From NCBI RefSeq assembly GCF_000163055.2, contig NC_022111.1, positions 1 through 64,000 on the forward strand: DNA of 64,000 bases, in the 5' to 3' direction. Position numbers and translations under genes: made by a program. Shown here piece after piece: positions 1-7,281 of the stretch. The stretch's first letter is position 1, and each line of letters opens with the position of its first letter. The notes below the pieces were generated by a model. That model saw only the letters and a list, made by a program, of their open reading frames with translations, had not been told where the DNA came from and did not search any database. This stretch comes from Prevotella sp. oral taxon 299 str. F0039. Its GTDB lineage: Bacteria; Bacteroidota; Bacteroidia; Bacteroidales; Bacteroidaceae.

Positions 1-94
1 CTAAGTCAGAAATCATATTAATGAGGGATTGTATGCCTTTTGCTTGGTAACCATCGTCATTAGAAATAAGTATAGTGGGCTTCTTTTTATTCAT
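1..94 (-). CDS. surE: 5'-nucleotidase SurE, N-terminal fragment
   Basis: Only the first 31 codons are inside the window; the rest lies beyond the left edge. The translation starts MNKKKPTILISNDDGYQAKG. The SNDDG motif near residue 10 carries the metal-binding aspartate pair typical of the SurE nucleoside-monophosphate phosphatase family. It is divergent from parA, with 287 bp between the two starts. The call rests on this short N-terminal motif and on the known frequency of surE beside parA in Bacteroidales. Confidence 0.85.
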   Translation of the reverse strand, partial: MNKKKPTILISNDDGYQAKGIQSLINMISDL

Positions 95-169
95 TATTCT
101 TTAAGGTTTATTTGTATGCAAAATTACAAAAAAGTCTTTTAAAGCATAGATTTCTATAGTAAAAATGTG

Positions 170-177
170 TATCTTTG
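170..177 (+). promoter_or_regulatory. Candidate -7 box upstream of parA
   Basis: TATCTTTG matches the Bacteroidetes TAnnTTTG element. No convincing -33 TTTG is seen at the right distance. Transcription would begin near 184, directly at the GAGGC/GCCTC hairpin of the tandem repeat, giving a leader of about 200 nt before parA. Confidence 0.5.
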
Positions 178-304
178 CATAATAGAGGCGGCGCCTCAGC
201 AATTTAAAATATCTTTTATTGCGTTCGGCTTGCGCTCTCTTTGCATAAGAGAGGCATCGCCTCAGCAATTTAAAATGTCTTTTATTGCGTTCGGCTTGCG
301 CTAT
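173..304. repeat. Tandem 66-bp duplication with conserved hairpin
   Basis: Two adjacent 66-bp copies (173-238 and 239-304) differ at about five positions. Each holds a short hairpin: GAGGC-GGC-GCCTC at 185-197 and GAGGC-ATC-GCCTC at 251-263, so the stem is kept while the loop changes. Each also ends in a GCGTTCGGCTTGCGC segment. The first copy overlaps the candidate parA promoter; in the second copy the -7 equivalent has lost its TA. The duplication fills much of the surE-parA gap. Confidence 0.9.
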
Positions 305-381
305 TAATAAAATAAAAATAGATATTTCTATAATTTGAAGATGTATTCTTTATGACTTTAGTAATCATAAGATAATACGAT

Positions 382-1146
382 ATGGGTAAAATAATCGCAC
401 TTGCAAATCAAAAAGGTGGCGTCGGAAAAACAACGTCAACAATAAACTTAGCAGCTTCTCTCGCTACATTGGAGAAGTCTGTTTTAGTGGTAGATGCAGA
501 TCCTCAGGCTAACGCTTCTAGTGGTTTAGGAGTGGATTTGAAAGAGGTTGAATGCTCAATATATGAGTGTATTGTTAATCGTGCCGATGTGCATGATGCA
601 ATTTATACTACAGATATCGAGGGACTTGATATCATTCCAAGTCACATTGACTTAGTTGGTGCTGAAGTAGAGATGCTCAATATCGATGAAAGAGAATATG
701 TTTTGAAACGTATTTTAGAGCCTATTCGCAATGAATACGATTATATTCTTATTGATTGCAGTCCTTCTTTGGGTCTGATTACAGTAAATGCTTTAACCGC
801 AGCAGACACGGTTATTATTCCAGTTCAATGCGAATACTTTGCATTGGAGGGTATAAGTAAACTGCTAAGTACCATCAAGATCATTAAGAGTAGATTGAAT
901 ACGAAACTCGAAATAGAAGGCTTCTTGCTCACAATGTATGATAGTCGTTTGCGTCTTGCTAATCAAATATACGATGAAGTGAAACGACATTTCCAAGAAT
1001 TGGTATTTAAAACGGTTATACAACGTAATGTAAAGTTAAGCGAAAGCCCAAGTCATGGTTTGCCTGTGATATTATATGATGCCGATTCTACAGGCGCAAA
1101 GAATCACTTATCACTAGCAAAAGAGATTATAAATCGTAATAAGTAG
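382..1146 (+). CDS. parA: Chromosome-partitioning ATPase ParA (Soj)
   Basis: A 254-aa ParA/MinD-type ATPase that binds DNA non-specifically and acts with ParB in origin segregation. The deviant Walker A motif KGGVGKTT is at residues 11-18, the VVDADPQ Walker A' segment at about 36-42, and an IDCSPSLG Walker B-like segment at about 124-131. Length is normal for chromosomal Soj. parB follows after 70 bp in the same direction, the usual parAB operon. The start is the ATG immediately before the GKIIALANQKGG signature. Confidence 0.97.
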   Translation: MGKIIALANQKGGVGKTTSTINLAASLATLEKSVLVVDADPQANASSGLGVDLKEVECSIYECIVNRADVHDAIYTTDIEGLDIIPSHIDLVGAEVEMLNIDEREYVLKRILEPIRNEYDYILIDCSPSLGLITVNALTAADTVIIPVQCEYFALEGISKLLSTIKIIKSRLNTKLEIEGFLLTMYDSRLRLANQIYDEVKRHFQELVFKTVIQRNVKLSESPSHGLPVILYDADSTGAKNHLSLAKEIINRNK

Positions 1147-1216
1147 TATTTAAGGCTCAATAAATGCTTTTGAAAAACAAAAGAATACTACTGAATGAAT
1201 AACAAGAACAACGTAA

Positions 1217-2125
1217 ATGGCAGTACATAAAAAATACAACTCATCAAATAAAGGCTTCGCTTTAGGAAGAGGTTTAGATGCTTTGATATCTACTGATGAG
1301 GTGAAACCACAAGGAAGTTCAACCATCAACGAGGTGTTATTAAGCGAAATAGAAGCCAATCCGAACCAACCTCGTCGTGAATTTGATCAAGAAGCATTGC
1401 AAGAGCTTGCAAACAGCATCAAAGAAATAGGAATTATTCAGCCTATTACACTTCATCAAGTGACGGAAAATAAATACCAAATCATTGCAGGTGAACGTCG
1501 TTGGCGTGCTTCTCAACTTGCAGGATTAACGGCAATTCCAGCTTATATACGCACCATTAAAGATGCAAGTGTAATGGAAATGGCTCTAGTTGAGAATATT
1601 CAACGTGAAGACCTCAATGCAATTGAAATTGCATTAGCCTATGAACAGTTGGTGTCTCAAAGTGGAATGACTCAAGAAAAAGTTGCTGAAAGAGTGGGAA
1701 AGAGTCGTACTGCGGTTACAAACTATATGCGTTTGTTGCGCCTTCCTGCACAAGTTCAGATGGCATTGCAAAAGAAATCGATTGATATGGGACACGCAAG
1801 AGCTCTGCTTTCGATTGATAGTCCGTCGCAACAGATAAAGCTTTTCAATGAAATTCAAAAGAACGGATACTCTGTTCGCAAAGTAGAAGAGTTGGTTCAG
1901 GATATTAAAAGCGGTAATTCTTTTGTTGAAGCAAAGAAGAAAGTCAAAAAAACTACGGCGTTACCTGAAGAATTTAATGTGCTAAAACAACAGCTATCGA
2001 AGTTTTTGAACACTAAAGTTCAAATGAATTACTCGGCAAAAGGCAAAGGAAAAATTAGTATTCCATTTGCAAATGCGGCAGAGTTAGAGCATATTATGCA
2101 GGTCTTTGATAAGCTAAAAGATTAA
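1217..2125 (+). CDS. parB: Chromosome-partitioning protein ParB (Spo0J)
   Basis: A 302-aa ParB-family CTPase and parS-binding protein, partner of the upstream ParA. It begins with the typical GRGLDALI segment (about residues 18-24), followed by the ParB N-terminal domain with the GERRWRA CTP-binding motif at 92-98 and a helix-turn-helix around 155-180. The C-terminal part has the character of a dimerisation domain. I found no perfect parS palindrome in the window. Length and neighbours are normal. Confidence 0.96.
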   Translation: MAVHKKYNSSNKGFALGRGLDALISTDEVKPQGSSTINEVLLSEIEANPNQPRREFDQEALQELANSIKEIGIIQPITLHQVTENKYQIIAGERRWRASQLAGLTAIPAYIRTIKDASVMEMALVENIQREDLNAIEIALAYEQLVSQSGMTQEKVAERVGKSRTAVTNYMRLLRLPAQVQMALQKKSIDMGHARALLSIDSPSQQIKLFNEIQKNGYSVRKVEELVQDIKSGNSFVEAKKKVKKTTALPEEFNVLKQQLSKFLNTKVQMNYSAKGKGKISIPFANAAELEHIMQVFDKLKD

Positions 2126-2274
2126 CGAACGCTTTTGCACACCACAATATATAATATATTGGTATAGGGTTAAATGTGTATTAAAGAGTTGTTATTCTTA
2201 CTCAATGGATAATAAGTGAATTATCAATACTAGACATAAAAAACTAGAGGTAAATAAAATAAGGAGTATAAGCA

Positions 2275-3009
2275 GTGAATATCAATAAAAGAATAAAAAC
2301 TATTGTTATGTTAGGATTACTTTGCTTAACTGCAAACAATGCTTATTCGCAAACTGATAGTTTACGAATACTAACCGATCATAGTGATAGTATAACAGCA
2401 TTGCAATCTTCTTTGCCTGTAGTAAGTGCACTTTCAAAAGATGATAGTGTCCTTATTGCAAGGAATATACCTCTGAAAAAGAAAGAAAAACGCAACTGGG
2501 AGACATGGCATCCAGAAGCAAAAAAGGCATTATGGTTAGCACTTGTGATTCCAGGAGCAGGTCAAATATATAATAGAAAATATTGGAAATTGCCCATAGT
2601 GTATGGAGGTTTCGTTGGATGTCTTTATGCTTTGCGGTGGAATAACCAAATGTATAAAGATTATTCGCAGGCTTATATTGATTTAATGGATAACGACCCA
2701 CAAACAAAGTCGTATGAATCGTTTCTACATTTAGGCTCTAAAATAACCCAAGATAATCTTTCAAGATATCAAAATGTATTCAAACAGAGAAAAGATAAGT
2801 ATCGAAAATGGCGTGATATGAGTATTTTCTCATTAGTTGCAGTATACGCTTTATCTGTTATTGATGCGTATGTTGACGCCTCATTGTCAGAGTTTGATAT
2901 TTCTAAAGATTTGAGTTTAAAAGTTAGTCCAACTATAATTAATAATAAAAATGAGCACAATCCTCTCAAAGCAAATGCTTTAGGAGTTCAATGTAGCTTT
3001 ATATTTTAA
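2275..3009 (+). CDS. DUF5683 membrane protein, parB-linked
   Basis: A 244-aa protein starting with GTG at 2275, nine bases after an AAGGAG stretch. This start keeps the full signal sequence (basic N-terminus, hydrophobic segment, ANNAYSQ cleavage-like site near residue 26). An in-frame ATG at 2308 would shorten the signal. The central segment with PGAGQIYNRKYWKLPI is characteristic of the DUF5683 family found next to parB in Bacteroidales. A second hydrophobic stretch lies at about 185-200. The lytic transglycosylase gene follows after 7 bp, so they are probably cotranscribed. Function is unknown; an envelope role is inferred from context. Confidence 0.85.
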   Translation: MNINKRIKTIVMLGLLCLTANNAYSQTDSLRILTDHSDSITALQSSLPVVSALSKDDSVLIARNIPLKKKEKRNWETWHPEAKKALWLALVIPGAGQIYNRKYWKLPIVYGGFVGCLYALRWNNQMYKDYSQAYIDLMDNDPQTKSYESFLHLGSKITQDNLSRYQNVFKQRKDKYRKWRDMSIFSLVAVYALSVIDAYVDASLSEFDISKDLSLKVSPTIINNKNEHNPLKANALGVQCSFIF

Positions 3010-3016
3010 GATAAAG

Positions 3017-4378
3017 ATGAATAAACTAAGATTATTAGTAATGTCGTTTCTTTTGGGTACAGCATGTGTAATGCAGGCTCAAAGCGAAGATAATGACACG
3101 GAAATAACAGTGACCAATAAGAAAGGTAAGCAAGAGATCATCGATATTCCAGAAGCAATGACTTATGAAGTAGATAGTCTTTTGCATTTATATCACACGC
3201 AACGTTATCTCAAACCCTCTTCGGATTGCAACTATCCAAATGTCAATCCCGTTTTTGATAAAGAGGTTTACAAGGCACGTCTGAAGCGTATGCCAACTGT
3301 AATAGAGATGTCTTATAACGATGTTGTACAGAAATTCATTGATCGTTACAGCGGAAAGCTACGTCGTTCGGTAAGTATCATGTTAGGATCAGCTAACTTT
3401 TACATGCCAATCTTCGAAGAAGCGCTCGAAGCTTACAATCTTCCTTTAGAGTTAAAGTACCTTCCTGTTATCGAATCAGGGCTCAATCCTCAGGCAACCT
3501 CATACGTAGGAGCAGGCGGATTGTGGCAGTTTATGATTGGAACAGGTAAGAGATATGGTTTAGAAATTAACTCATTGGTAGATGAAAGACGTGATCCTAT
3601 CAAGTCTTCGTATGCAGCAGCAAACTATTTAAGCGATCTTTATCGTATATTTGGTGATTGGCACCTTGCCATTGCGGCATATAATTGCGGTCCAGACAAG
3701 ATCAATAAGGCGATACATCGTGCAGGAGGAAGTAAAGATTATTGGCAGATTTATCCTTATTTGCCACAAGAAACACGTGGCTATGTTCCTGCTTTCATTG
3801 CTGCAAACTATATAATGAATTATTATTGTGACCATAATATTTGTCCAATGGTAGCTGATTTACCTGCTAAAACCGATACCGTTATGGTAGACAGAGATAT
3901 CCATTTCTCTCAAATTGCAAGTGTCTTAGGACTTGATATCAATCAGTTGAAAGAGCTAAACCCACAATATCGCCGTAATATTGTTAATGGAAGTAGCAAG
4001 TTATCAGCCCTTCGTTTGCCCTCAACCGAGGTAAATAAGTTTATAGATAAGCAAGAAGCCATTTACGCTTACAATGCAGATGAATTATTAAGCAAAAGAG
4101 ATGAGGTTGAAGTAAACGATGATGTGCCAACCTATGTGGCAGCACATAGAAGCAATAGTAGTAGAACTTATGCTGCAAGATCATCACGTCATTCTTCTAA
4201 ACATGATCGAAAGAAAGGTAGAACACACAGAGAAAGAACGCAAGAAGTTTCTATTAAGAGTGGTGATACCTTGTCAGAAATTGCTGAACGCAATCATACT
4301 ACAGTGGCAAAGCTAAAGAAACTTAATAAAATTAGCGGTAGTAACATTCGTGCAGGTAAGAAATTAAGAGTAAAATAA
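3017..4378 (+). CDS. mltD: MltD-like lytic transglycosylase with LysM domain
   Basis: A 453-aa exported murein hydrolase that would cleave the glycan strand of peptidoglycan to the 1,6-anhydro form. A signal peptide occupies about residues 1-22. The SLT domain spans about 125-270; E153 in YLPVIESGLNP is the expected catalytic acid, followed by GAGGLWQFM and the AYNCGP motif. A degenerate LysM-like segment lies near 295-340, a basic Ser/Arg-rich linker near 375-405, and a clear LysM (SGDTLSEIAERNHTTVAKL) at the C-terminus. It follows the DUF5683 gene closely. Confidence 0.92.
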   Translation: MNKLRLLVMSFLLGTACVMQAQSEDNDTEITVTNKKGKQEIIDIPEAMTYEVDSLLHLYHTQRYLKPSSDCNYPNVNPVFDKEVYKARLKRMPTVIEMSYNDVVQKFIDRYSGKLRRSVSIMLGSANFYMPIFEEALEAYNLPLELKYLPVIESGLNPQATSYVGAGGLWQFMIGTGKRYGLEINSLVDERRDPIKSSYAAANYLSDLYRIFGDWHLAIAAYNCGPDKINKAIHRAGGSKDYWQIYPYLPQETRGYVPAFIAANYIMNYYCDHNICPMVADLPAKTDTVMVDRDIHFSQIASVLGLDINQLKELNPQYRRNIVNGSSKLSALRLPSTEVNKFIDKQEAIYAYNADELLSKRDEVEVNDDVPTYVAAHRSNSSRTYAARSSRHSSKHDRKKGRTHRERTQEVSIKSGDTLSEIAERNHTTVAKLKKLNKISGSNIRAGKKLRVK

Positions 4379-4401
4379 ACCAACTTGTCATAATTAAAAC
4401 C

Positions 4402-4488
4402 AAAAGAGTAATATTATTGTTAGCATTCAATAGAACCTTACGCATTATTATATATGGGGTAGGTGAGCAACAATAGTCTTACTCTTTT
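4402..4488 (+). terminator. Long composite hairpin after mltD
   Basis: AAAAGAGTAA (4402-4411) pairs with TTACTCTTTT (4479-4488), and inside it ATTGTT (4416-4421) pairs with AACAAT (4469-4474). The remaining loop is about 47 nt. The 3' arm runs into a T-rich tract. It probably terminates the parA-mltD unit, but the long loop is unusual and it also lies in the 223-bp leader region of the next gene. Confidence 0.55.
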
Positions 4489-4601
4489 TACTTCTTTAAG
4501 ACTCGATTTCATTTAATCTACGGGTTAAAATAATAAATAAATCATCAATATAGTCCTCTTTTATTTAGAAAGAGAATCTTAACAACAAAGCACATTACAT
4601 T

Positions 4602-6863
4602 ATGGAGCAAACTAATAATAAAGATGTGAATATAGAAGAGCGTAATGAAAAGCTTATACAAGATGCCTTTCAACATTTAATTGACACTTATCTTGTGTCA
4701 CGACATCGCAAGAAAGTAGAAATCATTACCAAAGCATTTAATTTTGCAAAGCAAGCTCACAAAGGAGTGAAACGATTGTCGGGTGAGCCTTATATCCTTC
4801 ATCCTATTGCCGTTGCTCAGATTGCTTGTGGTGAAATGGGATTAGGGTCTACAAGTATTTGTGCTGCTCTTTTGCACGACGTTGTTGAAGATACCGATTA
4901 TACCGTTGAAGATATAACCAACATCTTTGGTGAGAAGATAGCTCAAATAGTAGATGGATTAACCAAAATATCAGGAGGAATATTTGGCGATAAGGCATCG
5001 GCTCAGGCAGAGAACTTTAAGAAACTGCTTTTAACAATGAGCGAAGACATTAGAGTTATCTTAATAAAAATATGCGACCGTCTGCACAACATGCGCACAC
5101 TCGATAGTCAACCCGCCAATAAACAATATAAAATTGCAGGCGAAACCCTCTATGTCTATGCTCCATTAGCAAACCGATTAGGTTTGAATAAGATAAAAAC
5201 AGAGTTAGAGAATCTAAGCTTTAAGTTTGAACATAAAGAAGAGTTCGAGCGCATTAATCAAAAGCTTTCATTTACGAAAGAGCAACGTGACGAGTTATTC
5301 GAAGCCTTTACAAAGCCCATAAGAGAAGTTCTTGATAAGATGGGAATCAACTATCAGATCAAAGAACGAGTGAAAAGCCCTTATTCGATATGGAAAAAAA
5401 TGGAGACAAAGCGTCTCACCTTCGAAGAAATATACGATATATTGGCAGTCAGAATCATCTTCTCACCCAAGTCAAGAGAAGAAGAAATCAACGAATGTTT
5501 TAGTATTTACGTTGCAATAAGCAAGATATATAAGTCGCATCCCGATCGCTTGCGAGACTGGCTAAACCATCCAAAGGCAAATGGTTATCAAGCTCTTCAT
5601 GTTACATTGATGAGTAAACAAGGACGATGGATAGAGGTTCAGATTCGCAGTGACAGAATGGACGAATTGGCAGAACAAGGTTTTGCAGCTCATTGGAAGT
5701 ATAAAGAAGGAGGCGAATACACCGAAGATGAAAGCGAATTAAATAAATGGTTGCACACTATTAAAGAGATATTAGATGATCCACAGCCTGATGCTATGGA
5801 CTTTCTTGATGCAATTAAGCTCAATCTTTTTGCTTCAGAAATATTCGTTTTTACCCCCAAAGGCGAGATAAAAACTATGCCTGCAGAATGTACTGCACTC
5901 GATTTCGCTTTTCAAATACATACATTCTTGGGCAGTCATTGTATTGGTGCTAAGGTAAATCACAAGCTTGTGCCCGTCAGTCACAAACTACAAAGTGGAG
6001 ACCAAGTAGAGATTCTCACCTCAATGGCTCAGCACGTGCAACCCTCCTGGATTAACTTTGTGTCTACAGCAAAGGCAAAAGCCAAGATACAAGCAATTCT
6101 TAGACGAAAGAATAGAGAAATTCAGAAAAAGGGAGAAGAGGTATTACAGACTTGGCTAAAGGCGCATGACTTGCGTGTAACCACATCTATTATCGAAAGA
6201 CTTTGTGCTTTTCATAAGATAGAAACAGCCGAATCGTTCTTTATATCATTGGGAGAGCGAAGTACAATGCTTGGAGATAAAGATCTAGAAGTACTTAATA
6301 ACAAGGGAGGAGCTAGTCTTCAAGCTACTCTTCGAAAGTTTGTTCCATTCTTATCAAATGATAAAAAGAAAGAAGAACAACATGAAAAGTTCGTGGTTGG
6401 AAAAGATTTCAATAAGAAAGTTCCAATCATTCTAACCGAAGAGAATATCAATTCGTTTATTTTTCCAACGTGTTGTCATCCTATTCCTGGTGATGATGCT
6501 CTAGGGTATATCGACAATAAAGGACGAATTGAAGTGCATAAACGTTCGTGTTCCGTTGCAGCTCGTCTTAAATCAAGCTTTGGAAATAGAATATTAGATG
6601 CCAAATGGAATATGCATAAGCGTCTATTCTTCACTGCCACCATTAAGGTTCGTGGAATTGATAAACACGGAATGCTCCTTTCTGTATCAGAAGTGATATC
6701 ATCACAGATGAATATAGATATTCATAAGATAACCATTTCTACTGAAGAAGGAATTTTTGATGGAACCATAGAAATAGGAGTTCACGACAAAGAAGAAGTG
6801 AATGAACTTATTACAAAACTTAGAAACATAGAGAATGTGAAAGAGGTGAGCCAGGTAATTTAG
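4602..6863 (+). CDS. relA: RelA/SpoT (p)ppGpp synthetase/hydrolase
   Basis: A 753-aa long-form RelA/SpoT homologue that makes and degrades (p)ppGpp. The N-terminal HD hydrolase domain has LHPIAVA and HDVVEDTD (about residues 65-105), so hydrolysis is probably retained. The synthetase domain has KANGYQALHVTL and EVQIRSDRMDELAE (about 320-365). A TGS domain (EIFVFTPKGEIKTMP) starts near 415, followed by a helical and CCHPIPGD region and a C-terminal ACT domain. Length is typical of bifunctional Rel enzymes. It has its own terminator. Confidence 0.95.
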   Translation: MEQTNNKDVNIEERNEKLIQDAFQHLIDTYLVSRHRKKVEIITKAFNFAKQAHKGVKRLSGEPYILHPIAVAQIACGEMGLGSTSICAALLHDVVEDTDYTVEDITNIFGEKIAQIVDGLTKISGGIFGDKASAQAENFKKLLLTMSEDIRVILIKICDRLHNMRTLDSQPANKQYKIAGETLYVYAPLANRLGLNKIKTELENLSFKFEHKEEFERINQKLSFTKEQRDELFEAFTKPIREVLDKMGINYQIKERVKSPYSIWKKMETKRLTFEEIYDILAVRIIFSPKSREEEINECFSIYVAISKIYKSHPDRLRDWLNHPKANGYQALHVTLMSKQGRWIEVQIRSDRMDELAEQGFAAHWKYKEGGEYTEDESELNKWLHTIKEILDDPQPDAMDFLDAIKLNLFASEIFVFTPKGEIKTMPAECTALDFAFQIHTFLGSHCIGAKVNHKLVPVSHKLQSGDQVEILTSMAQHVQPSWINFVSTAKAKAKIQAILRRKNREIQKKGEEVLQTWLKAHDLRVTTSIIERLCAFHKIETAESFFISLGERSTMLGDKDLEVLNNKGGASLQATLRKFVPFLSNDKKKEEQHEKFVVGKDFNKKVPIILTEENINSFIFPTCCHPIPGDDALGYIDNKGRIEVHKRSCSVAARLKSSFGNRILDAKWNMHKRLFFTATIKVRGIDKHGMLLSVSEVISSQMNIDIHKITISTEEGIFDGTIEIGVHDKEEVNELITKLRNIENVKEVSQVI

Positions 6864-6885
6864 TCTCATCAGATCATAAAAGTTA

Positions 6886-6920
6886 AAGAGAGCATAACAT
6901 ATAGGTGCTCTCTTTTTTTA
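6886..6920 (+). terminator. Intrinsic terminator after relA
   Basis: AGAGAGCA (6887-6894) pairs with TGCTCTCT (6906-6913) across an 11-nt loop, followed by a run of seven T. It lies 23 bp after the relA stop. Confidence 0.9.
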
Positions 6921-6946
6921 TATATACCACTTTCTTTATAAGTAAA

Positions 6947-7034
6947 AACATTGCTTTTACATTGTAAAATCACTGCTTTTAATGCGTAAAATCATAGCTT
7001 TTGCAAGTCAATATCAATGCTTTTACCAATTACA
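6947..7034 (+). repeat. 22-bp-period repeat cluster A (4 units)
   Basis: Four contiguous 22-bp units start at 6947, 6969, 6991 and 7013. Each has GCTTTT at the same phase (CATTGCTTTTAC, CACTGCTTTTAA, CATAGCTTTTGC, CAATGCTTTTAC) and an A/T-rich second half often ending GTAAA. It sits in the 418-bp gap between relA and the TonB-receptor gene. Looser CTTTTAC copies out of phase follow at about 7036 and 7097. The gap contains no ORF. Confidence 0.85.
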
Positions 7035-7204
7035 TCTTTTACAATTGAAATACAATGAAAAAGAAAATGATAATCCTTTTTGTTTTGGAACGAAAACTTT
7101 TACATTGATACTGGTTTACATTGCTCTACCTATTTTTTATTATCTATCTAGATAAATAGTGGATAAAAATGACTTTTAAAGAAAAAAATACATAAAAATG
7201 GGTA

Positions 7205-7235
7205 TTGTAGTACATCATTAAACCTACTACCTTTG
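7205..7235 (+). promoter_or_regulatory. Promoter of the TonB-receptor gene
   Basis: A TTG at 7205-7207 and TACCTTTG at 7228-7235 are spaced 20 bp, a close match to the Bacteroidetes -33/-7 consensus. The predicted leader is about 40 nt. Confidence 0.8.
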
Positions 7236-7281
7236 TATCATTATAAAAGAACCATGATTACTAATTTAAAATTAAAAAAGT

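Noticed and set aside
3774..3779. CACGTG hexamers considered as parS cores (for example here and near 6034)
   Set aside because: None sits in a 16-bp palindrome of the parS type; they lie inside coding sequence and fit chance.
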